From contig NW_026970889.1 of NCBI RefSeq assembly GCF_963678635.1, forward strand, positions 1-49,141: a stretch of 49,141 bases of DNA, read 5' to 3'. Position 1 is the stretch's first letter. Each line of letters opens with the position of its first letter. The notes under the pieces are model-generated. The model worked only from the letters and a program-made list of their open reading frames with translations. It was not told where the DNA came from and ran no database searches. The position numbers and the translations under genes are program-made. Source of the DNA: Symsagittifera roscoffensis (taxonomy: Eukaryota > Xenacoelomorpha > Acoela > Convolutidae). Positions 1 through 10,260 of the stretch are shown here, piece after piece.

Positions 1-350
1 CCCCGATTTTATCCAACAGAGGCTGTGCCGAGATAAATATTGCCATTGGACCCTACAAACATTACGAACAGCCTTTTAACAGAGCGAATTCGACTTCATA
101 AAAAAAATTCAACCTCTCAATTTCTGAACTTGACCTTGTCAACTCCATCTGCTACAGAAATCAACAATTTCAACACACACACACATATTACAAATTGCCT
201 TCTAAGGAAATTGGAATCTTCCAAGGGTGTGACTTCGCCGATCTACTGACACCAACAGAAGCCATCTAATCAAAGCTGAAAATTTCGATTAATTGTAACA
301 AGCTTCGGACGTTTGGTATCGGATGTTTTGCTCTTTCGACCTGTAGCCAA

Positions 351-1020
351 ATGGGTATAATTGACGCCGAGGGAACCTCAGCGGCCCAACGCAGGCTCTC
401 AGCAGACGACATGGAAGCCCTAGAATTTTTAGATTCTGTCTACCCAATGGACACTAAGAAGTTGGAACGGTTTGTAAACGCGATCGAATTTTGCCAAACA
501 ACCGCTGGTTTGCCAACAAGCAACTCGACAGCCTTCCACAGCGACTACGAAAACCCCGATATGGAAGCAGAGTACCAGGAAACGGTCAATACGGTTCTTG
601 AAAAAGATTTACCAACGAATTAGATTACCCTCCAGACTATGTGACAGGTAAGTGGTATTTGCCTCAACACACAGTAGCAGATGTTAACAAGTCTGGAAAA
701 ATAAGCCTTGAACTGAACGCCTCAAACATCTTCAAAGGAGTTTCTCTTAATAGTACTCTTATCACTTGACCGGGCCTCCTCGTTAACCTCACTAGAGTTT
801 TCATGAGACCTCACAATGACCAGATTGCTATTTCACCAGGCTTCGAGGCTAAGTCTTTGTTAAGCCCCAAGATCAGCGCTACCTGTGCATACTATGGAAT
901 GACAACCAACAAAAGTCTCTAATCTACCGGTATACTTGCCACATCTTCGTTGCAACAGTATCACCTTCTGTTGCCTGCTACGCTACTCAACACTCTTCTC
1001 AGCGCAGACAGTTTTCCCAG
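351..1020 (+). pseudogene. BEL/Pao reverse transcriptase N-terminal fragment
   Basis: Codons 351-623 give an open stretch ending in ETVNTVLEKDLPTN. It resembles the segment just before the BEL/Pao RT, where a lysine/acid-rich helix precedes the palm. After a stop, the frame around 650-770 reads YLPQHTVADVNKSGK and FKGVSLNSTLIT, the characteristic start of the BEL RT, followed by a TGA where GPxLL would continue. The stretch near 780-900 (LLVNLTRVFMR, AISPGFEAK) matches the next RT block. The catalytic xDD motif was not found. The 351 ATG is probably not a genuine start, because it is internal to pol. What is seen is motif order; the assignment is by family resemblance. Confidence 0.65.
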
Positions 1021-1100
1021 TTTGGTGCTAATTAGAGAAATTAAGTCGTATTAAAGCCTGCAAAGTATTAAAACTCTACAAAGTCGTATTAAAGCCTGCC

Positions 1101-1352
1101 AAAGCCCCCAGTTGGGTCAAATACCCACCAAAAAGTTCAGCCTTTAAGGATTCAACTTGACGAAGTGGAGATTTAACTCTAAACAGTTTCTATTGACGGT
1201 CAAGGAGATCAATATAGGACATAGCCAAGCCACCAGATGGGTCAAATGCCCATCGAAAAATTCAACATTTAAGGTTTCAACTTGACAAAGTCGATTTTTA
1301 ACTCTAAACAGTTTCTATGGACGGTCAATGAGATCGATATAGGACATTGTCT
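1101..1352 (+). repeat. Tandem duplication of about 127 bp inside the BEL/Pao pol
   Basis: Two adjacent imperfect copies run 1101-1227 and 1228-1352. Shared blocks include GGGTCAAAT, TTTAAGG.TTCAACTTGAC, TTTAACTCTAAACAGTTTCTAT and the end block ATATAGGACAT. Translation of each copy gives the motif FNLTKW, typical of the end of a BEL RT where the protein reads approximately GGFxLTKWxSN. A shorter doublet (AAGTCGTATTAAAGCCTGC at 1043 and 1081) lies just upstream. This is a local duplication after insertion, because a working element needs one copy. Confidence 0.75.
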
Positions 1353-1650
1353 AACATCAGACGATAGCTCTCTTCATTGAGTTCTAAGAGTCAAGTGGAA
1401 GCACGAATGCCCAAATGGAAGCCCAAATGGAAGCTTCGAATAAAACTATCTTTGATGTTACGACGTCAGAAATATCTTTAAATTGCATCAAGGACTCTAA
1501 CTAAATGTACAAAACCTTTCGCCTAAATTCTATGACGGATCTCAGCGAATGGATTGACGAACGAAATCAGCACAACAAAGTTGCTTACCACGAAAAGAGT
1601 TCAGATCAGGAAAAAACAATTTTGACATACAACTTCATCACTATAACGAC

Positions 1651-2665
1651 GCCTCGGAGCTTGCCATCGCATCAGTTGCCTACTTCATGATCACCTTTGC
1701 CGACGACCCAGTTGAAGTTAATTTCATCATCAAAAAAACACGGGTAGCCCCCTCAAAAGCATGACAGTGCCGAATTCGGAGCGACAAGCCGCAAAAAATT
1801 TAGGCAAGTTTTCACAATTTGTCAAAAGACAGCACGACATCAAGGTTGACGGCACAACACTCTGGACAGAAAATGCGAGCACGGTCCTTTTACCGTGGAT
1901 CAATTCTGCAAATTACCGCCATCGGATATGGGCGACTTTTCGCCTACCACTGAAATAGTTCAGAATAGTAAAGAACGTTCTCGACATACAACTTCATGTC
2001 CTTAAATAAGACTCGGGGCTTGCCCTCGAATCAGTTGCCTACTTTATGATCACCGACACAGTTGAAGTTAACTTCATCATCAAAAATGCACGAGTAGCCC
2101 CCTCAAAAGCATGGCAGTGCCAAAGGCGGAGCGAAAACCCGCAAAAAAAAATAGTCAAGTTTTCACAATTTGTCAAAAGACAGCACGACATCAAAGTTGA
2201 CGGCACAACACTCTGGACAGAAAATGCGAGCACGGTCCTTTTACCGTGGATCAATTCTGCAAATTACCGCCATCGGATATGGGCGACTTGTCGCCTACCA
2301 CTAAATTAGTTCAGAATAGTAAAGAACTTTCTCGAAATACAGCTTAATGTCCTTAACGAAGCCTCGGAGCTTGCCCTCAAGTCAGTTGCCCACTTCTGAA
2401 TCGCCTTTGCCGACGACACAGTGGAGGTAAGCTTCATCATCAGAAAAGCACGAGTAGCCGCCTCAAGAGCCTAACAATACCGAATGTGGAGCGACACGTC
2501 GCGAAAAATGGAGCGAAATTTGCACAATTGGTCAAAAGACAGCGCGGCATCAAATTTGACAGCGAAACACTGTACAGACAGCTTAAGCACGACCGAACGG
2601 GGTTCACAGTGGATCAGTGCTGTAAATTGCCGCCATCGGATCTGCCTTGCCAACAGTCTAAATTA
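1651..2665 (+). repeat. Three tandem copies of the BEL/Pao RNase H segment
   Basis: Units start at 1651, 2011 and 2361 (periods about 360 and 350 bp), each opening with CTCGG.GCTTGCC. Each codes for the same degenerate peptide series: VEVNFIIK, RVAPSKA, FSQFVKRQHDIKVDGTTLWTEN and WINSANYRHRI in copies 1 and 2. Copy 3 has the more diverged QLVKRQRGIKFDSETLYR. This is the RNase H region of BEL/Pao pol, where RVAPLK and LWTDS-type motifs sit in one domain. Copies 1 and 2 are close to each other. Copy 2 lacks the block CTTTGCCGAC present in the others. All carry stops or frameshifts. The downstream stretch near 2697-2810 (YVPSENNPDDEARG, then LAWAGGP) is the following BEL connection region in single copy. 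Confidence 0.75.
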
Positions 2666-3022
2666 ATCTTGGACTCGACATCGCAACAAGATTGATATAT
2701 GTACCTAGCGAAAATAACCCTGACGATGAAGCACGTGGATGCAAAGCATGCAACATTACAACAGGTTCTCCTTGTATAAAACGACTGGCCTGGGCTGGAG
2801 GACCTTAATCAGATTGGCCAGCTCACTTAAAAGTACATCCTTTGACCGATTTTCTGTTTACAGGAAAACAATCTCGGCCGACCTCAAATTTCAGCAGACA
2901 GCTAGCCTCAATACGGATTTATTACAGCCGCCAATACTGAACGCAGAAGAACAGTCCATTAACCTCTTACTGCATGATATTTATGGAAAAACGTTAGAAA
3001 CATCTTTTCGACCGCGATAACG

Positions 3023-3640
3023 ATGCGGCCACTACGCCAAGAACCAATTAAGCCTTCAATGGCCGGCATTCATCTTCTCAGATTGGCAGTACCATTCAAA
3101 ACCAGTCTTTTCCTCACAACAGGAGCTGGCTTCATTGCACCATTCGCAAGGAAAGACCGCAAGTTTCTTTCAAAATTTATGTTTTTATCTTCACTTTTCT
3201 TGTTACTCGAGCAGTACGCACTGAAATCTGTAACTTCATCATTGCCGACTGTACTCTTTAAAATTGATCGACGCTTTTTCGTCCGACCTGGAAAACTCAG
3301 CCAGAAACTATTGGACAACAGGAAATAGTTTGTTGGAATAAACAACGAACTCGAGTAGCGAACGAACTCGATTAGCATAGAAGAGAACGAGCTTCTCGGA
3401 TTGAGATGGAAATTCAACGAACCCAAATTCAACACACTTTGGATCTCTTGGGGAGGACTGGTGAAAGTTTTCAAGGATTACTTCTTTAAAGTAGTTGAAT
3501 TGCCCCATCTCAAGAACGAAACTTTGTCTATTTTCGCTTGCGAAACAGAAGAAGTCGTGTATTTCAACCCCTGACAAATGTTTTATCTGACCCAATAGAA
3601 TCTGAACCACCGTTATACTTTCGAAATACTTTCCTTGTAA
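3023..3640 (+). pseudogene. BEL/Pao integrase remnant
   Basis: The frame opening at 3023 reads MRPLRQEPIKPSMAG and continues through a degenerate integrase core, including ALKSVTSSLPTVLFKIDRRF and FVRPGKLSQKLLDN. Here BEL integrases have the strand that leads to the second catalytic Asp. In a neighbouring frame, VTRAVRTEI marks an internal frameshift. Around 3400-3610, KFNEPKFN, GGLVKVFKDYF and LSIFACETEEVVYFN match the BEL block usually reading W.F.PP.APH.GG.WE followed by the E..LN..PL segment. Catalytic residues are not all preserved, so this is a pseudogene. There are no visible start signals, since this is an internal part of a polyprotein. Confidence 0.65.
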
Positions 3641-3741
3641 GAAAAATCTGTCGGGTCAGCTGTCACGTTTTTTAGGACGTGAATTCATGACTGCTTCTAC
3701 ATAGCGGGCAAAAGTAGATAAAGTTTCGACGTTCAAAAATT

Positions 3742-3855
3742 GTGCAAAAATTGTGAATCTGTAATCTGGTTTGTTTCAGCTGCGACAAAACAGATTCAGA
3801 AATGTTGCGTGCAAAAATTGTGACTCTGTAATCTGGTTTGTTTCAGCAGCGACAA
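3742..3855 (+). repeat. Duplicated block of about 47 bp ending in an acceptor-like tract
   Basis: GTGCAAAAATTGTGA.TCTG and the following TAATCTGGTTTGTTTCAGC.GCGACAAA occur at 3742-3788 and again at 3809-3855, 67 bp apart. The tail TTTGTTTCAGC looks like a 3' splice acceptor, but no matching gene was recognised. It sits between the two integrase parts of the BEL remnant. Confidence 0.6.
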
Positions 3856-3954
3856 ACTCGACTTTATTGAAACACACACAAATTTTGACCCAGCAATTCT
3901 TGAAACGACTTCTTCGATAATATCTGCCTACACTCAGTCAGCAACAAAAATGTA

Positions 3955-4100
3955 TGAAGCCCGCCGATAACTTACAACCAGGAAAACTTGTCTGGATACT
4001 CAAAGACCTCCCGTCTCGCGTTCTTCGGATCCGGAGACGGGTACGCCGCACCTTAGACCAATCATAGAAGACTGACTCACAAGAGCCGCTATAAAACTGT
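3955..4100 (+). pseudogene. BEL/Pao integrase C-terminal fragment
   Basis: The frame near 3960-4030 reads DNLQPGKLVWILKDLPS followed by RVLRIRRRVRR. This resembles the small C-terminal beta-barrel of BEL/Pao integrases, in which a V.V....P...W..G+V pattern is usual. Stops follow at once. It is the last recognisable part of this element, and no LTR, polypurine tract or target duplication was seen after it. Confidence 0.5.
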
Positions 4101-4110
4101 AGTTAATTTT

Positions 4111-6170
4111 GGAGACTAACTCTGAAGGAACCAGCTCCCATCAACTGCCACTTCGTCAATGACAACATGAATTTTGATTATGAATACGATTTCAACTAAA
4201 AACGACTGTTTTTTTTTCTGTATTTGCAACCTGCAATTGAGCTCGGTCGTCTTCCCGACAGTTTGATTCAAAAACTTGACCCACAAAAACTTCATAACAT
4301 TACTCACAGATAGTAATTGAAAATTTTTCAGAAAGCATTGGTTTTTGATCGAAACAATTTCCAACTAACAAGTGTAATCTTAGCAGTTTTCTAAAGACAA
4401 AATCAATCATCTTAGCTAGTAGATCCAGTCGTTCAGCTTTTACCCTTTATGTTTACTGAACTTCAATGTTTATGTTTAATGATAGACTGGATAGCAGATC
4501 CAGTCATTCAGCTTTTTTCTTTGGTGTCTTATGGAATTCAAACTATATGTAACGACCCTTTTTTGAGAATGGTAATTAATATCATGTCTGCTGTTAGAGA
4601 CAAAAACCAAGAAAAGTTCTGTCTATCTCTCATCTCCTATGGTGTATTTAGGATTTGGTACAGTTGACTGTCCCCCTTTTTAGTTATCTTACCTACTTTG
4701 ACTCATGTTACTTTTAGAGAACTTTTGCAGGACAGCATGGGTTTTTTTCTTTTTAAAATACTAAAATTATATAATGTAATATTCGATTACTTTCTAATTT
4801 TTAAAATCCAGCAAAACCTATTATTATCCATGAAATTCTAGTGTGCCTGAGGATTACAGTTATTTTTGGTTTTTTACCAAAAGTTTTGGAGAATCAAAAT
4901 TGGAAAACAACATTTCAACTTGTTATAACCAAACTCCCGAAACCTTTTTTTCTTAAGGTTGAAAACTCAAACTAAAATTATTAATAAACATTTTTTTGGT
5001 ACAATGCTGGAATTTTATGGTTCTTTTCTGATACATTTTTTCTTGTTTTTATTCTTCAAAATTTTGTCCCCATGAATATCGGCATGTGGTTGCAATACTA
5101 AATTTACTAAATTACAAATAAATTTTCTCTCATGTAATACTTACATACAGTTAATATTACTGATTAACTGTGATTTATGTGAAAAAACTGTGTACAGTGG
5201 ATGATCAATGTGAGGGCAAAACCGTAGAAGCGGTACTGTTTTCTAACATCAGCAATTGATTTAATCACTCAAAGTCACTTTGACTTTTGGCTAAACGTTG
5301 CAAATAGTCCGAAATAGAAGAGTCACGAATCTTCTATTGCCGACTACTAATTCTAACGAGAACACATTGTTTATTGTTCTGATTTGACTCTATTTGGTCC
5401 CAGTGTGTATATACAGCCTTTTTAAAGCGCTAGTTCTACAATCATTTGATGACCGAGAGGTGAGCCAATTAATAAAAATTTGATCAAAAACAGTATCAAT
5501 TTCTCAATTGGCTCTTTTCAGACCCTCATTTTCACTGTTCAGGTGTAAGTTTCAATACACACAAAGCGAGTATGACTTAATAAGGGAACTTAAGATTTAG
5601 GCTTTTTTCGGGAGGAACAAGAATTTTTTTTAGATCGACGGCAAAAAAAATTTTCCATCGTTTAATTACAGCTGACAAGAGGTAGGAGGGAAAAAACGCT
5701 CCAATCTTATTGAAAGATCTCAATCAGGAAAGGAATATATTTTAACCATTTCTGTTGCATGCAAATGCTCCTTATTATAAAGTTTTCGATGTGAAATTTA
5801 TCAATTTCATGAGATGCGGGGAGGATATTTAGAAAACAGCCGTCATAAATAGATCAAAAATTTTCTAAGCTTTTTCTAATGATAGCCCGCAATGACCAAA
5901 TTCTTTTGGATTGATTTAAATCCACTTTGATTGGGTTTGAACATTAAGAGCCCAGACTGTGCACTGGATAGGCGCAAAATTTTGTGTCTCTATTTTCCTG
6001 GATTCCAGAGACAAGTCTTTAAACGAGTCACAAAAAGTAAATGGATTTCATTTACAAAATTACCGTGAATTTCGCGTACAAAAACCTGTAATGTAAATTT
6101 TGTCGGCACATTAGTTTTATCGCGGAGTCCACAATGAGAGAATATAGGTAGTTGTTCCGGATTCCGCAAG
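4111..6170. other. AT-rich stretch without a recognised gene
   Basis: T-runs and A-runs dominate and all reading frames are short. A 20-bp motif AGATCCAGTC.TTCAGCTTT occurs twice (about 4423 and 4496). No tRNA, LTR or conserved peptide was found. It separates the BEL remnant from the first Ty3/gypsy element. Confidence 0.6.
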
Positions 6171-6923
6171 ATTTTGGCAAAAAGCTTCGGCGGAACCCCC
6201 AACCGAGTGGGAGAAATGGAACCAACAACTATACCTCCGAATTGTCCCAAAAGACGGAATTAATTTGCAAAAACTTTTACGAGACCCACCTCCAGTCCGC
6301 AAATTACAAAAACCGGGCTACGAACTTCCAATAGAGGGGGAAACTCAGACGCAATCAAGAGATCGAAGTATCCGCAATCAAGAAAAAAACACAATGGGAA
6401 AATCAGTGTAATCAACTGGATAACTTGGGACCCATCGTGGATGGGATACAATGAAAAGAAGCTGACATTAAAGTTCGAAGCTATATCAATCTCAGTTTAC
6501 AAAACGGAGGCCAAAGACGTCTCAATCAACTTTACCCAGACCTAAAAATACAAGAAACAACTACAAGAGATTTTGGACTAGACTACAACATCTCTTCATC
6601 AAAGACCGCAACGAAACGTTTGACAGATATGAGGCACTCACAAGAAATCAAACCAAAACGGAAACGTTGGAATAATTCCACTGTGGCTTCACGGAACTTG
6701 TTATCAAAAGGAACTTTAAATGCCCTCATTGTAACGTCATACGTTGGAAACAAATAATAAGGGATGTCTTCACAGCAAACATGACAAATGACGAAGTATA
6801 AAATTTTTTGTTGGCAGAGACGAAAACCCCCGAACAAGCATTTGAATACGCGCGACACGTAGAGAAAAGGGCTTGGAAAATCAGCTTGAAATGAGCAAGC
6901 AGGGAACATCAACATCGTTTTCC
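6171..6923 (+). pseudogene. gag fragment, left copy
   Basis: This copy aligns along its whole length with 12437-13153. Recognisable gag text includes PTEWEKWNQQ-like codons near 6200 (W-E-x-W, shared with the gag at 37594), NGGQRR and YPDLKIQETTTRDF, then CPHCNVIRWKQIIRDVF and the block ending EQAFEYARH. These are scattered over different frames because of indels and stops. The left edge is abrupt, at about codon 16 of gag, and the preceding DNA is unrelated. Compared with the right copy it keeps roughly 60 bp near 6262-6325 that the right copy lacks. Confidence 0.7.
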
Positions 6924-7500
6924 CATAAAAAGGAATGAAAAACGTTTGGATTCTTTCAAAAACGAGGAGACCAAAATCGTAATAAAAAAAGAGGGATTAG
7001 AGGCCACTCGCAATCACAACGAGGTATTAATCAACGGCAGCGAACCGATCAAAAACAGTCTTGCTACAAATGCGGAAATCCGTTCGGACCTGGCCACCCT
7101 CAACAATGTCCAGCAAAGGATAAGATCTGCAATAAATGCACCAAAGGTGGACAATTCGCCATACTCTGCAACTTTTCGAAGAAGAACAGAAGAACAACTG
7201 CAATTACAGAAGAACAACATCCAGATCAACCTATACAGGACACGGACAAAGCAGCCTACGTCGGTTATCGCGAGGCAGGGATGTAATTCCGGGATGGGAA
7301 TTACTCCACCCAGATGACAGATACGTAAATGCGGTACATTTCCACGAGCAACCGTCAGACAACATGGAGACGAACGACCTAAAAGGGCACCTCATCAAAG
7401 TCAGAGTAGGAGACAACAATAATGTTTTCAGCGAGATCACCAACGTCATTCGTCAACAATAAAACAGCTACCACACTGCAGAACACAGTGAAAGAAGCCA
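6924..7500 (+). pseudogene. gag C-terminus with double zinc knuckle; protease largely missing
   Basis: At about 7051-7165 one frame reads CYKCGNPFGPGHPQQCPA followed by KICNKCTKGGQFAILC. That is two CCHC-type knuckles in tandem, the second with Gln in place of the His ligand. The segment then passes quickly through HLIKVRVGDNN (7390-7425), the strand that normally precedes the protease DTGS/DSGS, but no such triplet follows. The next recognisable domain is already the middle of RT, so protease and the RT fingers appear to have been deleted. This is a pseudogene. Confidence 0.6.
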
Positions 7501-7559
7501 GACGAATTCAACTGGGTCAAGATGACGAAGCAAACAGAATGGTGTGCTATAACGGCTTC

Positions 7560-8163
7560 AAAACTCTTTCATTTGGCAGGATGATCACTCCCATAGAGTA
7601 CAGCCAATTGAAATTAGATGAAAAAATAAGAACGCAGTGTAATTTTAGTATAATAGGTGGACAGGCAACCGGCACATACCAGTTTCAGACTGGATTCTAC
7701 GGGCTTACGGATATGCCCGCAGAATTCCAGAAAGCCATAGATCTGACACTAAATAAAGAAAAAGTTACATTCGCTTTTGTCGACGACATCTTAATTATAT
7801 CCCACGGAACAAAAGATCAACAAATCGAAAAGTCAAAAACAGTTTTGGATAAGTTAGGCCGAGAGAATGTGGCTATTTCTGAAAAAAAGTAAATTTGAAT
7901 GTAAAGAAGTCGAATGGCTGAGTTTTGTAATAAATGAATGCGGAACAATAACGATGCGTAAGAAAACCGAGGCAATTACAAAACTTCAACACCGCACAAC
8001 TTTCAAACAACTCAAAATTTTTATGGGGTTACTTCACCATCTGAAAAAGCTTATACCAAACCTGGTTCAATTGTGTACGCCCCTAAGATCACTCTTATCT
8101 TCATTGTCAAAATTTCACTTCATATGGGAAGAAAGACTTGAACGTGCGTTCAAAATCTCTTAA
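7560..8163 (+). pseudogene. Ty3/gypsy reverse transcriptase fragment
   Basis: The frame 7422-7892 contains YSQLKLDEKIRTQCNF, TGFYGLTDMPAEFQKAID and AFVDDILIISHGT. The last is the catalytic xDD box in the form FVDD, with both aspartates intact. A frameshift at about 7867-7890 moves the reading to the frame ending at 8163, which holds ECKEVEWLSFVINECGT, LKIFMGLLHHLKKLIPNL and FHFIWEE, the RT thumb and connection. The N-terminal fingers and first catalytic Asp are missing. The family (Ty3/gypsy) is clear; the gene is not functional. Confidence 0.8.
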
Positions 8164-8164
8164 A

Positions 8165-8600
8165 CGCAGTTCAAAACATAACAGAAAATTGGCACTTTGT
8201 AAATTACCGCGAAACAAGAATCATATGCGATGCAGGCCGCGGCTGTATCGGAGCAGCCCTTGAACAAGAAACTCCAGAAAGATGGGCTACTGAGGCATAT
8301 GCCTACAGATTTTTAAACACATGCGAAACCAATTATTCTGTAAACGAATTGGAATTACTGGCCGCGGTGTGGGCCATCAATCACTTTAAGTACTTTTTGT
8401 ACGGCCGAGGGTTTACCTGAATAACTGACCACCAAGACCTGGAGAGTGCCCTCTAAAGCAATAAAAGTGACAAAACATATCAAAGCCGGTTAACAAGGTG
8501 GATAGACCGTCTACTCTCGTCTGATTTTGACATCAAAAACCTTTCCGACAGCAAAATGGGACTAATAGATTATATTTTGCGTCATCCGGTGGGTAAACTG
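8165..8600 (+). pseudogene. RNase H domain with stop codons
   Basis: The frame starting about 8164 reads IICDAGRGCIGAALEQ, LNTCETNYSVNELELLAAVWAI, then NHFKYFLYGRGFT, a TGA, ITDHQDLESAL, a TAA, and SRLTRWIDRLLSSDFDI. The Asp of CDA, the Glu of NELEL and the Asp of TDH, the three RNase H acidic residues, are all present. Two nonsense changes (near 8418 and 8454) break the gene. It follows RT directly, as expected for Ty3/gypsy. Confidence 0.8.
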
Positions 8601-9338
8601 CAACCTCCGGCAAACTGGGGCAAACATTCTGTAGTGGCACTTATTGATGATTTCATTACCTGCTTCGAATTTCAAGACAGCACTATACCTAACATTGAAA
8701 TGAATAAAAATCCAAATGGATTTTAAGGCACGTTGAAGCTCGACCGGAACGAAAATTTTGCTCGTTCAAATTCGCGCTCAACACAAACTGAATTCACTGT
8801 AAAAGGACCACTTCTAGAAACCAGTCACGAGATCTCTTCTAAATCATATCTTTCAAAAATTTTTCTTCATAATCAATCCCTTTCAAATAAGATCTCATTT
8901 TCTAAAAAAAAACATTTGCAAACATGAAAATTACATTACTTCCGTTAAAAACAATCGCCACGACACAAAGAAAAATACCCTCAATATGAACAGACAATTA
9001 CAATCGGGAATGGCGCTCCCACCATTCAAAAGGATCCTGCGAAAAAGCCACAGCTGCCAACAGACAACGGTGACATTACCAACCACAAACTTCGCGTCTT
9101 TTACAGATACCCCACAAGAAAGGCCCCCTAAAACCCTTTCTTTCGGAGACGTTACTTGTCAGGTAATACTCTTGGAGGATAGCTTTATGTTCAACAAGAA
9201 AGCAGATCAGAGCTGCCAAACTGATGACCAGCGTGAAGAATGCCAAGCAATAGCAATGGAGGAGGAGGACGTACCATTATTTTGGAAAAAAATTGAGAAA
9301 AACCTTGGACCTAGATTTCCTTGCGGTGACCACGAAAC
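8601..9338 (+). pseudogene. Spacer between RNase H and integrase
   Basis: Frame fragments (8733-8927 and 8986-9342) are rich in Ser, Thr, Gln and Glu, for example QSCQTDDQREECQAIAMEEE near 9210. They carry no motif I recognise. The position matches the variable linker between RNase H and integrase that the element at 37315 also has (about 39960-40740). No independent gene is claimed. Confidence 0.5.
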
Positions 9339-10260
9339 GTGACGGAAGATTCAACCTCCTATCATATGATTCGCCAACAAAAATGGGAACAGATCAAAGC
9401 CTGCCACGGACCATACTTCTACAATGTGCGCGATAGACTTTCCGTTAGGGACAACGTGTTATTGTATGATGACAGAGAAGTAATCCCTAAGCAACTGAGG
9501 CAGATTATCGTTGATTCCATTCATTTAACTCATCCAGGGCAAGGAGGCATGCTAGAGGCCGCGAAACACGTATGGTACCCATACTTACACAGGGAAAATG
9601 TGACAGCAGCCCAAAAATGCAAAGAACGCCGCGCAACAAATTCCGGGAAAAAAACATTTCACCACATTAGACGCAGTGGTAGAACCAAATGAAGAAATCC
9701 AACTGGATTATGCCGGACCATTACCTGACGAAAATGACGAAGAAGAATACAATCTGCTAGGGGTAGATCGCTTCTGGCAATTCCCCACGGTCAACGTCGT
9801 CACCAATAATAACTTCGATACCATCATTAAATTTATGCGACCACATATTGTAAATCACGGCGTACCATGAAATATTCGGTGTGACCAAGCCCAAGCGTTT
9901 TGGGCCAAAAAAATCATGATATATTGTAAAAGCAATAACATTAAACTAATAATTGCACCGGTCGATGACCATCGCTCAATGGGCATGGTAGAGAGATTAA
10001 TCAGAACTCTATAACTTCGATTGTCGGTAATGAAGATAGATTTAGAAAAAAAAACATATAAACACGCATCAGACGTGGCAGAATTAATCAAGACATTGCG
10101 TGTTACACCGCACGCAACAAGAAAAGTTACGCCGTTTGAGGAACACTACGGGCGTGAGCCAAACACAACGCTAAATATTATCTGCACAACACCAAAATAT
10201 TCTAACCTCTCATGGTAAAACACAAAACTTTCGAGTTTAGATGAAAAAATCTTAACGAAG
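9339..10260 (+). pseudogene. Ty3/gypsy integrase, broken
   Basis: IVDSIHLTHPGQGGMLEAAK and HVWYPYLHRE carry the H-x-H half of the zinc domain, followed by a partial Cys pair (AAQKCKERR; the second Cys is altered). The core gives EIQLDYAGPL (first Asp), HGVP, a stop, RCDQAQAF (second Asp) and HRSMGMVERLI (catalytic Glu). The end reads VTPFEEHYGREPNT. Stops at about 9868 and 10012 and a frame change near 9690 disable it. All three DDE residues are still readable, so decay is moderate. Confidence 0.8.

Larger units (their letters stand above)
1..4110 (+). mobile_element. Decayed BEL/Pao LTR retrotransposon, pol region, left-truncated by the window edge
   Basis: Short translated stretches in all three forward frames line up in the order expected for a BEL/Pao pol: RT (about 600-960), RT C-terminus and connection (1101-1352), RNase H (1651-2665), integrase core (3050-3330), integrase C-terminal part (3400-3610) and a last integrase segment (3960-4100). 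Every domain is broken by stops and frameshifts, so no functional protein can be made. No LTR was found on the right, and the element continues past the left edge. Several internal segments are locally tandem-duplicated. The family call rests on BEL/Pao-type motifs recognised by eye (for example YLPQHTV, FKGVSLN, RVAPSKA, GGLVKVFK). The age is clearly old. What follows 4110 is unrelated AT-rich DNA. Confidence 0.75.
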
